A program made the translations under genes and the position numbers. A stretch of DNA of 64,000 nucleotides from JACCZX01 sp963729165 (lineage in GTDB: Bacteria > Pseudomonadota > Gammaproteobacteria > Burkholderiales > Burkholderiaceae_F): positions 112,252-176,251 of the forward strand of contig CAVSMM010000005.1 of assembly GCA_963729165.1 (NCBI GenBank), written 5' to 3'. The notes below the pieces were generated by a model, which saw only the letters and a list, made by a program, of their open reading frames with translations, did not search any database and had not been told where the DNA came from. Of this stretch, positions 1 to 8,882 are shown piece after piece. Numbering within the stretch: the stretch's first letter is position 1; each line of letters starts with the position of its first letter.

Positions 1-2303
1 GCCTGCCGTACCGAATTCGCTTCGAGCACCGTCACGGCCGTCATGTTGACGATACGACGCACCGTTGCAGCCGGCGTCAGAATATTCGCCGGCTTTGCGA
101 CACCGAGCAGCATCGGGCCGATCGCGATATTGTTTCCGGCCGTTGCCTTTAGCAGGTTGTACGAAATGTTCGCGGCGTCGAGCGTCGGGCACACCAGCAA
201 ATTGGCGTCGCCGGTCAACGTCGAAAACGGCATGATCGATTTGCGAATCGCATCATCAACCGCGCAGTCGGCGTGCATTTCGCCGTCGACTTCGAGGTCC
301 GGCGCAAGCTGACGAATCAGCGCCAGCGCCTCACGCATCTTCACTGCCGACGGCGCATCGCTTGCGCCAAAGTTGGAGTGCGAAACGAGCGCAGCGCGCG
401 GCACGATTCCGAGGCGCCTCAGCTGTTCCGCTGCCAGCACGGTGATCTCGGCGACCTGCTCCGCGGTCGGATCGAGGTTGACCGCGGTGTCGACCAGCGC
501 CAACTGCCGCCCCGGCACCATCAGAATATTCATCGCTGCGTAAACGTTGGCACCCGTCCGGCGCCCGATCACCTGATCGATGTACGTCAGATGCGGCCCG
601 TGGGTACCGAACGTGCCGCAAAGCATGCCGTCGGCCTCGCCCTTGTGCATCATCATCGCGCCGATCAACGTCAGCCGGCGACGCATCTCGATTTTTGCGT
701 ACTGCTGTGTCACGCCCTTACGTGCGGCGAGGCGATGATAAGTTTCCCAGTAGTCGCGATAGCGATTGTCGAGCTCGGGATTGACCAAATCGAAATCCAC
801 TTCGGGCCGCATACGCAATCCGAAGCGCTCGAGGCGCTTGCCGATGACCGCCGGCCGCCCGATCAGTATCGGCTTGGCCAACTGTTCGTCGATCACGACC
901 TGCACTGCGCGCAGTACTCGTTCTTCTTCGCCCTCGGCAAACACGATGCGCGACTTGCCGCCACCAACATGCGCATTCTTCGCGATCGCAAAGATCGGTT
1001 TCATGAACGTGCCGGAGTGATAGACAAATTGCTGCAGCTGATCGCGATACGCTTGAATGTCGTTGATCGGCCGCGTGGCGACACCGCTTGCCATCGCGGC
1101 CTGCGCGACTGCAGGCGCGATGCGCGTAATCAGCCGCGGATCGAACGGCTTGGGTATCAGATACTCGGGGCCAAAGCTGACATCGGCCACGCCATATGCG
1201 GACGCGACGATGTCGCTTTGCTCTTCGCGAGCCAGCCCAGCAAGCGCTCGCACGGCGGCGGTCTCCATCGCGGTCGTGATCGTGGTCGCGCCGACGTCGA
1301 GAGCTCCGCGAAAGATGAACGGAAAGCACAGCACGTTATTGACCTGATTGACGTAGTCAGAGCGCCCGGTCGCAATGATCGCGTCGTCGCGTACCGCCTT
1401 GACCTGTTCGGGCATGATCTCTGGCGTCGGGTTTGCGAGCGCAAGAATCAATGGACGTGCCGCCATTTTCTTGACCATCTCGGGCTTCAGCACCCCCGCC
1501 GCCGACAGGCCCAGAAAGATGTCGGCCCCTTCGATTACATCACTCAGCTTGCGAAGCGATGTCGCTTGCGCGAAGCGCGCCTTGTCGTCGTCCATCAACG
1601 CCTTGCGGCCTTGATAAACGACGCCTTCGATATCGGTGACCCAGATGTTTTCGCGCGGCAGTCCGAGCTCAACAAGTAGTTGCAGACACGCGAGCGCAGC
1701 TGCGCCGGCGCCGCTGGTAACCAGCTTGACCTTCTTGATGTCCTTGCCGACGATACTCAAGCCATTTAGTACCGCGGCTCCGACGATGATCGCAGTGCCG
1801 TGCTGATCATCGTGAAATACCGGAATTTTCATCCGGTCGCGCAGCGTGCGCTCGATGTAAAAGCACTCGGGCGCCTTGATGTCCTCAAGATTGATGCCGC
1901 CGAACGTGGGCTCGAGCGCAGCGATGATCTCGATCAGCTTGTCGGGATCGAGCTCGTTGATCTCGATGTCGAATACATCGATGCCGGCAAACTTTTTGAA
2001 CAACACCGCCTTGCCTTCCATCACCGGCTTTGCAGCCAGAGGGCCTATCGCGCCGAGCCCCAGTACCGCCGTACCGTTCGTGACCACTCCCACCAGGTTG
2101 GCGCGCGCGGTGTAGCGCGACGCTGTTGCCGGATCAGCTTGTATGGCCTCGCACGCAGCCGCCACGCCCGGCGAGTAGGCAAGCGCGAGATCGCGCTGGT
2201 TCACCAACTGCTTGGTGGGTGTGACGGAGATTTTTCCCGGTTGCGGCTTCTCGTGATACTCGAGAGCGGCGCGCTTCAGATCCGCTTGATCTTCAGTCGG
2301 CAT
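1..2303 (-). CDS. maeB: NADP-dependent malic enzyme with C-terminal phosphotransacetylase-like domain (3' end cut by window)
   Basis: Oxidative decarboxylation of malate to pyruvate with reduction of NADP, a cytosolic anaplerotic reaction. The frame opens at the ATG at 2303 (product begins MPTEDQADLK) and stays open to base 1, giving about 767 codons. The malic-enzyme N-terminal domain carries LAYSPGVAAACEAI and the block VVTNGTAVLGLGAIG. The NAD-binding domain follows, and the second half is a PTA_PTB-like domain with ADANLL-type and NNIAIGPMLLG blocks. The last visible residues (RRIVNMTAVTV) are the usual C-terminus of MaeB, so only a few residues are missing. The Shine-Dalgarno sequence is weak. 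The gene stands alone, with the transglycosylase gene upstream in the same direction. Confidence 0.93.
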   Translation of the reverse strand, partial: MPTEDQADLKRAALEYHEKPQPGKISVTPTKQLVNQRDLALAYSPGVAAACEAIQADPATASRYTARANLVGVVTNGTAVLGLGAIGPLAAKPVMEGKAVLFKKFAGIDVFDIEINELDPDKLIEIIAALEPTFGGINLEDIKAPECFYIERTLRDRMKIPVFHDDQHGTAIIVGAAVLNGLSIVGKDIKKVKLVTSGAGAAALACLQLLVELGLPRENIWVTDIEGVVYQGRKALMDDDKARFAQATSLRKLSDVIEGADIFLGLSAAGVLKPEMVKKMAARPLILALANPTPEIMPEQVKAVRDDAIIATGRSDYVNQVNNVLCFPFIFRGALDVGATTITTAMETAAVRALAGLAREEQSDIVASAYGVADVSFGPEYLIPKPFDPRLITRIAPAVAQAAMASGVATRPINDIQAYRDQLQQFVYHSGTFMKPIFAIAKNAHVGGGKSRIVFAEGEEERVLRAVQVVIDEQLAKPILIGRPAVIGKRLERFGLRMRPEVDFDLVNPELDNRYRDYWETYHRLAARKGVTQQYAKIEMRRRLTLIGAMMMHKGEADGMLCGTFGTHGPHLTYIDQVIGRRTGANVYAAMNILMVPGRQLALVDTAVNLDPTAEQVAEITVLAAEQLRRLGIVPRAALVSHSNFGASDAPSAVKMREALALIRQLAPDLEVDGEMHADCAVDDAIRKSIMPFSTLTGDANLLVCPTLDAANISYNLLKATAGNNIAIGPMLLGVAKPANILTPAATVRRIVNMTAVTVLEANSVRQ

Positions 2304-2401
2304 GGCGGCGGAACGTGGACACCTCGGAAACGAAGCCGCGATTATCCTCGCGCGCGCCGCTGCTCCGGGCTGTGCGCGCTAGCTGGTGAAGCGCAAAGGA
2401 A

Positions 2402-3319
2402 TTAGACGGAGTGTTCGGGGATTGCAGGGAAAAGCTGCGCCTCGCGGCTCGAATGGCCAGTCGGAGTCAGTTCTGCCGGCTCAAGAGGCGCACTCGCCGC
2501 GTTAACTGGCAGCGTCGCAGGTTTTTCGGGAACCGGCGCAGGCACCGCAGCCGCGCGGACTGCAGATGCCAAAGCCGCCTCGACTTTCCCGGTTGCCGCC
2601 ATCTGCAACCTTGCTCGCTCGCCCAATACCCGCGCGCCATAGCCTCCGTCGTTGTCCATATTGCCGGCGCCGACGTACAACTGCAAACCACGCTCGACCG
2701 ATCCGCCGCGCGAAATCAGCTCGTGCAATATCGAAGCGCCAACTTTCATGTTCGCTATCGGGTCGAGTGCCGCAATTTCGCCGCCATGCGGCTCAAAGCG
2801 CTGCGCATGGACGCGAGTCATCACCTGCATCAGGCCCTGGGCACCCATTGCGCTTTCAGCGAACGGGTTGAGACTGGACTCAATCGCGACGACCGACAGA
2901 ATCAGCAGTGGATCCAGGTTCTTTTCCCGGCCGATTTGAAACGCCGTTGAGACCAGCATTCGAACAGCCCCGTCCGCCACCCGATACCGGCGGGCAAGGT
3001 ATTGCACAACTCTCTTTTGCTGCGGATCTTCTGCGGTGCGTCCCCGCTCGTCGCGGGCGTCGGTGCTGCTGTCGGGCGCGGCGGCTTCGACGGCGACTGA
3101 GTCCGTCGCTGACAGACGCGCTTCAAGCATCGAGCGGGCGTCATCGCTGCTGAGCAATACACCAGTAGCCAACAAGGCGGCCGTACCCACCACCATCACG
3201 AGCAGGCGGGTCGTCGACAAAGCGCCACGCCCAATATCGGTCACAAACGTGGCCAGGGCAGCGATCGCCGGCCCGATAACCGCAATGTTTCGCAGCGCAT
3301 AATTCGAAGCGTTAGCCAA
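2402..3319 (-). CDS. Lytic transglycosylase, SLT domain
   Basis: A 305-residue murein lytic transglycosylase expected to cleave the MurNAc-GlcNAc bond in the periplasm. The N-terminus has a hydrophobic stretch (IAVIGPAIAALATF) and a second one (LLVMVVGTAALLATGVLL), suggesting membrane anchoring. The SLT fold occupies roughly residues 125-240, with the catalytic Glu in VAIESSLNPF and the family signature GAQGLMQVM. A YVGAGN segment matches the usual NxG block. The start is a TTG at 3319 preceded at good spacing by GGGAG; no in-frame ATG lies nearby. The C-terminal 60 residues are Pro/Ala-rich and low in complexity. Which transglycosylase class it belongs to cannot be decided from sequence alone. 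Confidence 0.85.
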   Translation of the reverse strand: MANASNYALRNIAVIGPAIAALATFVTDIGRGALSTTRLLVMVVGTAALLATGVLLSSDDARSMLEARLSATDSVAVEAAAPDSSTDARDERGRTAEDPQQKRVVQYLARRYRVADGAVRMLVSTAFQIGREKNLDPLLILSVVAIESSLNPFAESAMGAQGLMQVMTRVHAQRFEPHGGEIAALDPIANMKVGASILHELISRGGSVERGLQLYVGAGNMDNDGGYGARVLGERARLQMAATGKVEAALASAVRAAAVPAPVPEKPATLPVNAASAPLEPAELTPTGHSSREAQLFPAIPEHSV

Positions 3320-3773
3320 GTCGTGTCTCCCTCATGCCGAACGGCCCCGACTGTTTCGGGGTCGATTCACAGGTTCGAACGTTGACCGGATCGTTCTGCT
3401 GCCACCGGCCATTTAACTTCCCTTGCGCGCTACCCGCTCACCAAGGGTCCTGTTTCTTGCAGCAACCGCCTATTCCCACGAGCAATGTCGGGGCCTACAC
3501 GCCAGCGAATGGCTTTTATTCGCCCTACGCGGTGATGTTGCGACGCACGCGCTAGGACGCTATGCCAAACGGCTGGGTGGGATTTTAGGTGGCAAAAGGG
3601 CTCGGTCAAGCGGGGATTCCTTCTAAATGAAAAGGAACTCTGACGTGCCGCCGCCGAACGGACAAGGTGCTAGCCGATGACTAACCAAAAATCTATAAAA
3701 ATCAAAGGACTGTGCCCTCCTGAGCAAATACTCACTCTCACTTCCACCGTCTGTCGTTTTGGCGCCTTAGCCG
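3320..3773. other. Intergenic region without a recognisable gene
   Basis: About 450 bases upstream of the minus-strand transglycosylase gene. A short hairpin CCCCGA...TCGGGG (3345-3361) and a weaker GCGAAT...ATTCGC (3505-3523) are visible. Short open frames here have no family resemblance. Promoter elements of the transglycosylase gene presumably lie here, but no convincing -35/-10 pair was found. Confidence 0.5.
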
Positions 3774-4312
3774 ATGCAATACGCCGCCCAAAAGACTTCA
3801 TCGCGCGAGTTGGAGCGGGGCGATGAGCTTAAGCGCCGAGGTTTTCACCTCGCCTGGAAATGACCAAGATCTGCGAGCGGACGCCCCGCGCCGGCGCGCC
3901 CGTTGCTTTGAACGCCCGACCGGCTCGCAGATGCCGGTGCTTAAGAATTTGTTCGAACTGGTATGGGAGCGACCAACGCGTCACTCATGATGGTGTGCAA
4001 ATGTCGTCAAAACATAGTATCGCTCGTCAACAAGCCATAAAATTCAACAAGTCGATGTGCGAGACCGAAGGGAAGTGATCCGGGACCATTAACCTAACCA
4101 CGCGCGTCGATCCGGTGCGCGACACGCTGCTGATCGACAACACTCCGATCGACTATCTTGACTTCGCTTCGCCGGCGGCCGGTCTTGGCGCCAAAATGAG
4201 AATCGATGCCACTAACAAGTGGCGTGGAGAAACGCAGCGCGAGTGGGCGCGACCTATCGTGATGGACCCTGCCGTCAAAGCGAGGGTCGATGGAGCAACT
4301 GGGAATATAGGA
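3774..4312 (+). pseudogene. ubiD: ubiD remnant (4-hydroxy-3-polyprenylbenzoate decarboxylase), frameshifted and internally deleted
   Basis: Both ends of a UbiD coding sequence can be read, but in shifting frames. The N-terminal part runs from the ATG at 3774 (MQY, then KDFIARV and GDELKR, then EMTKICERTPRAGAPV, then FERPTGSQMPVLKNLFE), needing several frame changes over about 200 bases. The C-terminal part resumes near 4051 with VDVRDRREVI, an in-frame stop and a shift, then TTRVDP, RDTLLIDNTPIDYLDFASP, ATNKW and MDPAVKARVD, all hallmarks of the UbiD C-terminus. The central region of over 300 residues, including the prenyl-FMN and metal site, is missing. The original stop is gone, so the frame continues into the KTSC gene at 4313. 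The intact family is about 490 residues. The product cannot be active. Confidence 0.85.
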
Positions 4313-4525
4313 ATGGAACGTAAACCTATCCGCCGCGGCGGCATCAAGTCAGCCGGTTACGACCGCAACAATCGTGTACTCGAGATCGAATTCGACAACG
4401 GGTCGATCATTCAGCACACCGCCGTCGGCGAAGAGATCGCCCGCAGGTTCATTGCCAGCTCTTCGCCGGCCAGTGTTTACAAGGACACGATTCAGGAAGA
4501 GTTCACGGTGAAAAGGATCAAGTAG
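4313..4525 (+). CDS. Small KTSC-domain protein
   Basis: A 70-residue protein consisting almost entirely of a KTSC-type domain: IKSAGYDRNNRVLEIEF, then NGSIIQHTAV, then ARRFIASSSPASVY and a closing basic tail. The family is defined by a GYD...LEIEF strand pair and a short S-x-x-Y segment. Its function is not firmly known; some members are fused to lysyl-tRNA synthetase or nuclease domains. The ATG at 4313 is preferred, with AGGA just upstream. The same frame is open further upstream only because the ubiD remnant has lost its stop. The last codon is followed by tandem TAG triplets. Confidence 0.7.
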   Translation: MERKPIRRGGIKSAGYDRNNRVLEIEFDNGSIIQHTAVGEEIARRFIASSSPASVYKDTIQEEFTVKRIK

Positions 4526-4565
4526 TAGTTGCAGCATTCGAAGCGATTGCCCGCTTGCAGTTGCA

Positions 4566-4652
4566 CTGCCGCGTATACGCGACCGCTCCGAAGGGAGCGC
4601 GCAAACTGATCGAGTACACATGCGACCGCAGGTCGGGTACACGGGCACGCTA
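4566..4652. repeat. Dispersed repeat copy A, containing the mgtE stop codon
   Basis: This segment aligns with 49414-49512 over about 85-95 bases in the same orientation. Shared blocks are a 19-base core CGCTCCGAAGGGAGCGCGC, an ACCGC...GGTCG stretch and GTACACG near one end. The core forms a hairpin (CGCTCC GAAG GGAGCG). On the minus strand the element begins at the TAG of mgtE, as the other copy does at the TAG of secA, so it lies exactly at the 3' end of both mRNAs. It may be a terminator or an mRNA 3'-end stabiliser. Confidence 0.65.
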
Positions 4653-6141
4653 CAAGAAAAACAGCGTCGCCAGGCCAAGAAAGATGAACACGCCCATGCT
4701 ATCCGTCGTGAACGTCAGCAGCACCGAAGAACCGAGCGCAGGATCGCGGCCGGCGCGTTCGAGTACCAGCGGAACCAGCGTTCCGACCAGCGCCGCGATC
4801 AGCATGTTCAACGTCATCGCCAACAGCAGCGTCAAGCCGATCAACCATCCACGTGGGCTGCCCAGATATATCCACCACGCAACAAGACCGGCAATGCTGC
4901 CCCACACGATGCCGTTAAGCCCGGCAATTACGAGCTCCTTCAGGATAAGCCGCCTCGCATTGCCGCCCGTCACGTGACCGAGCGCGAGCGAGCGGATCAT
5001 CAGCGTCATCGTTTGGTTGCCGGAGTTGCCGGCAATGCCCATCACGATCGTCATCAACGTAGCGAGCGCGACGACCTGCTCGATCGTCGTTTCGAACGCG
5101 CCGATAACGCGCGACGCGAAAAACGCCGTGCACAGATTGACCGCGAGCCATGACCAGCGATTGCGCGCCGAATTCCATACCGACGCGAAAAGGTCTTCTT
5201 CTTCGCGCAAGCCGGCCTGCGCCAGCGCCGCATCCTCGCCCTCTTCACGGATCACGTCGACCACTTCGTCGATCGTCAGCCTGCCGACCAGCCTGCCCGC
5301 CTCATCGACTACCGGCGCCGACACCAGGTCATAGCGCTCGAAAGCCTGCGCCGCTTCACTGGTTTCATCGAGCGGCGAGAGCGTCATCAGGTCGGTGTTC
5401 ATTACCGCCGCCACCTCGACCTCGGGCTCGTTTAACAGCAGGCGATCAAGCGGTAACCCACCTTTCAACACATCGTGCCGATCGACGACGAACACCTGAT
5501 CGGTATGGTTGGGCAGCGCGTCAAAGCGGCGCAGATAGCGCAAGACCACCTCGAGCGTGACGTCTTCGCGGATGGAAATCATCTCGAAATCCATCAGCGC
5601 GCCGACCGAATCGTGCGGATACGACATCGACGCGCGCAATTGAGCGCGCTCTTCGGCCGTCAGCCCTTGCTGGACTTCGTGAACGACATCCGCCGGCAGA
5701 TCGTCCGCGATCGACGCAATCTCGTCCGTTTCCAGACTCTCGACCGCATCGACCAGCTCTTCGCGGTCCATCGATGCGATCAAGGTTTCGCGTACTGCGT
5801 CGCTGACCTCTATCAGGATTTCGCCATCGCGATCGGCTTTGACGCCGTCCCAGACGGTGAGTCGGTCTTGCAGCGGTAACGCTTCGAGGATGTACGCGAT
5901 GTCGGCGGGGTGCAGACGATCGAGAATCGACTTGAGCTCGTTCAGATGCTGCCGGTGCACCAGCTGCTCGACTCAGCGCTTTCTTTTCTTCGCCGGGAGT
6001 CTGCTCGCGTTGCACCAGCGCTTCGACACGGCGCTGCTTTTCCAGCAGTTGTTCAACGCGCGCGAGCGCACGCTGCGCCGCCTCTGGATCGTGCGCTTGA
6101 GCAGCATTACGCTGTTCGCGTTCGAGTTCTTGTTCGTTCAT
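4650..6141 (-). CDS. mgtE: MgtE-family magnesium transporter (apparent +1 frameshift near 5973)
   Basis: An inner-membrane Mg2+ channel. From the ATG at 6141 (MNEQELEREQ) the frame reads through RVEQLLEKQRRVEALV, then one extra base near 5973 moves the conserved continuation LVHRQHLNEL into another frame. Removing that base gives 496 residues. The MgtE N domain (LHPADIAYILEALPL) comes first, then two CBS motifs (MNTDLMTLSPLDETSEA; VVDEAGRLVGRLTI), then about five membrane segments ending GVFIFLGLATLFFL. The family signature G-N-S-G-N-Q is present in MGIAGNSGNQTMTLM. If the frameshift is real, translation would have to begin internally near 5960, losing about 60 residues of the N domain. The stop codon lies inside dispersed repeat A. 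Confidence 0.9.
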
Positions 6142-6199
6142 TGTTCAATCGTGCGTGCCCCTTCCGCGGCGCACGGATTGTAGGCGGCAACTCAGTCGA

Positions 6200-6886
6200 T
6201 CACGGTACCGAGGCGTCGGGCATGAAGCGTTGGATGGCGGCCGTTCTTCGATCGAGATAGGGGCCCGAGCGGATACGGCCGTAGCGCTTCGGGTTCGGCA
6301 GATATGCGGCCAGTCTGGCCGATTGCTCTGCGTTCAGTTGTGACGCACTGACGCTGAAGTATTGACGAGCCGCCGCTTCTGCCCCAAAGACGCCGTCGCC
6401 CCATTCAACAACGTTCAAGTACACCTCAAGGATGCGGCGCTTGTCCCACAGCGCCTCGATCATGTAGGTGATCACGAGCTCCTGCGCTTTGCGCAAATAA
6501 CTCCGCTCGGACGACAAAAAGAGATTCTTCGCCAGCTGCTGTGTGATCGTTGAGCCACCGCGTGCGGCTTTGCCCTTACGCACATTTTCCTTGTACGCTT
6601 TCTCGATCGCCTGCCAGTCGACGCCCTCGTGATCGGTGAAGTTCGCATCTTCCGATGCGATGACTGCACGCTTCAGGTGATTCGATATTCGCGGGTATTC
6701 GATCCAGCGATGCTTCAGCTCGGCGTTCGGTTTCTTCTCACGCAGCGCCGCTAGCTCGCGGCTCATAAAGGAGGTTTCGCCTGGATCGTTCCACTTCCAC
6801 CACGCCACCCAGCCGAAGTACCACAGTTGGATAGACAGCAAGACAACCAGCGCGAGCAAGAACGCCCGCAGCAGCCAGCGCAACAT
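6200..6886 (-). CDS. mtgA: Monofunctional biosynthetic peptidoglycan transglycosylase
   Basis: A 228-residue glycosyltransferase family 51 enzyme that polymerises lipid II into glycan strands at the inner membrane. One N-terminal membrane anchor (LLRAFLLALVVLLSIQLWYF) is followed by the GT51 motifs: catalytic Glu in IASEDANFTDHEG, then RGGSTITQQLAKNLF, then KAQELVITYMIEALWDKRRI, then YLNVVEWGDGVFG. Length fits the MtgA family, which lacks a transpeptidase domain. It lies 88 bases downstream of aroE, an order common in Burkholderiales, and is probably cotranscribed with tonB-aroE. Confidence 0.95.
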   Translation of the reverse strand: MLRWLLRAFLLALVVLLSIQLWYFGWVAWWKWNDPGETSFMSRELAALREKKPNAELKHRWIEYPRISNHLKRAVIASEDANFTDHEGVDWQAIEKAYKENVRKGKAARGGSTITQQLAKNLFLSSERSYLRKAQELVITYMIEALWDKRRILEVYLNVVEWGDGVFGAEAAARQYFSVSASQLNAEQSARLAAYLPNPKRYGRIRSGPYLDRRTAAIQRFMPDASVP

Positions 6887-6974
6887 GATCAGTACGCCCT
6901 CTGTCGCTTCGCGCCGGCCCGCGGGGACACGCGATGAGCTTGGGGCGGCCCGGCGCTCATCACGAGACGCTTTG

Positions 6975-7821
6975 CTATCTTGCGACGACGTACTCGGCCG
7001 ATTGAAGCTTCAGCAGATCTCGCAGCTCGCGATATACGGCGCCGGTGTCGGGCCGCACGCCACGCCATAGCAGAAATGATTCGGCAGCCTGCTCGATCAG
7101 CATGCCGAGGCCATCGACCACGTGCTTCGCACCGCCCGTTTGGGCCAGCTGCATGAACGGCGTCGGATCTGCCGCGTATGCCAGATCATAGGCAAGCGTG
7201 CAGTCGTTGAACGTGTCCGGGTCGATCGCCGGCGCTTCGTGATTCAGGCTGGTCGTCGTCCCGTTGATAATCAGATCGAAGTGCTCGGCAGGAATTTCAT
7301 CGAAGTGAATGGCCTCCACGCCGAATTCTTCGGCCAGCTCTTCGGCGCGCTTGTGCGATCGATTGGCAACGGCCAGCCAGCGCGGGCTTTCATCCAGCAT
7401 CGAACCGAGCAACCCGCGCACGGCGCCGCCTGAGCCGAGTACCAGCACCGAGCAGTCGGAAAACGAAAAGTTCAGGCGTTCGCGCAAGTCGCGTACGAAG
7501 CCGATGCCGTCGGTGTTGTCGCCGACGATCGTGTCGCCGTCGAACTTTAATGTGTTGACCGCGCCAGCGACGCGCGCCCGCGGCGTCAGGTCATCCGCCA
7601 GCTTCGCTGCGTCGATCTTGAACGGCAGCGTGACGTTGAGTCCACCGTAGCCGGCTTCACGCAACGCCAGCGCCTTGTCTTCGAAGCCGTCGAGCGGCGC
7701 TTCGATGCGCTCGTACGTAAGGTGTTGCTTCGCCTGCTGCGCAAACCGCTGATGAATCTCCGGTGACCGGCTGTGCGCGATCGGGTTACCGACAACTCCG
7801 TACTTGTCGACGGTGTGTCAT
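6975..7821 (-). CDS. aroE: Shikimate dehydrogenase (apparent +1 frameshift near the start)
   Basis: NADPH-dependent reduction of 3-dehydroshikimate to shikimate. The body reads VDKYGVVGNPIAHSRSPEIH, LNVTLPFK, DNTDGIGFV, LVLGSGGAVRGLL, NRSHKRAEELA and YDLAYAADPTPFM, all expected AroE blocks. In the same frame a TGA precedes the first residues and there is no start codon. An ATG at 7821 is out of frame by one base. Deleting one base around 7812 restores M-T-H-V-D-K-Y-G and a 281-residue protein. The same deletion also gives the upstream TonB-like gene a stop, with a short overlap. Without correction the first usable start is a TTG at 7664, which would lose the substrate-binding N-terminus. Confidence 0.9.
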
Positions 7822-8731
7822 TGAAGATCGGGTCAGGGCTTTGCGCTGCGGGTGGCCAATGATCGTTGGTGAATATCCACGTACGTGTAATTTCTAGGAT
7901 ATCCGTGTCGCGCGCAATCTCCGGTGGAAAAGGTGGGTAGGGACCGGCCATTTGTACGATTCTGCGCGCAGCGCGGTCAAGTATCTGAGAGCCCGATGAT
8001 TGATCGATCATTGCATCAGCGACCGAGCCGTCTTTGCGAATCGCCACAGTCATTCGCAACGCGCCATAGAAACGGCCGCGCGCGTCATCCGGATAATTAT
8101 CGTTGCCGATCTTTTCGACTCGGGCACGCCAGTCCTCGACATAGCGCGCGTAGCGATACTCCGACGCACTCGGCATGAAGTGGTGCTTGCGCGGTCGCTT
8201 CTGATAATCCGAGATCTGCTTGGCTATCTCGGCCTGAGCTCGCGCCAGCTGCTCGTTTGCCTCGTCATCCGTGGTGCCGCTTTGCGGCTGTTGGGCTGAG
8301 GCGTCATTCAGCGGTGTCGTCCGCAGCTGCAGCGACTCGCGAAGCGTCGCCAGCAGCTTCTTTTGCTCCTCCTCCAGCTGCTGCACGTTCTTGCGGGCTG
8401 ATTCAAGCGAATCCCCATCGCGCATCTCGAAACTGTTCGGTAACGGGGACGTGCGTCGGCCGGCATCGTTGGTGCCACCACCGTCGAGATTGTTTTGCGC
8501 GAGCGCCTCCACCGTACCCGGCGCGGTGTTGCTCTTAGCATTGACCAGAATAATCTCGACCGGTGGGTCGGTCGACCGTACTCGAAATAGCTCCGGATCG
8601 ACAAAGCGAACCGCGAGCGCTGTGATGTGCAAGCCAATGGATACAGTCATCGCCATGACCAGCACTTTGTCGGCGAGAAACGAGCGTAACCCGTAGGCTG
8701 GCGCAGCCAGGCTGAGTTCAGCTACGTCCAT
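7786..8731 (-). CDS. TonB-like energy transducer (stop displaced by the frameshift at about 7812)
   Basis: A TonB-family protein linking the inner-membrane proton-motive force to outer-membrane transporters. It has an N-terminal membrane segment (VLVMAMTVSIGLHITALAVRF), a PPVEIILVNAKS box, and a long periplasmic linker with coiled-coil character (residues about 110-190). A TonB_C domain follows: YARYVEDWRARVEKIGNDNY, YGALRMTVAIRKDGSV and ILEITRTWIF. As sequenced, the frame runs on across the aroE start to 7586. Removal of one base at about 7812 makes it stop at 7786 after 314 residues. No exbB/exbD is adjacent. Confidence 0.8.
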
Positions 8732-8882
8732 TGAGCCGCGACGTCATGGTCGTTAAAGCCTCTGCATTCGGTGTCGATCGATTGTAGCCAGCACCATCGA
8801 CTCGGCAGGTGACAAGATCGCGCTAGTCTTGCCGCCGCAATCGTCGCGCCTTCGTCGCGGCTCGCGCCGGCTGCACACAGCG

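Noticed and set aside
273..1679. Plus-strand 468-codon open frame opposite maeB
   Set aside because: The minus-strand frame is an unmistakable malic enzyme; the plus-strand translation is rich in Arg/His with no recognisable motifs.
3860..4078. Possible small gene upstream of 4078
   Set aside because: Its first half is the frame-shifted UbiD N-terminus and the rest is unrelated; it is part of the pseudogene.
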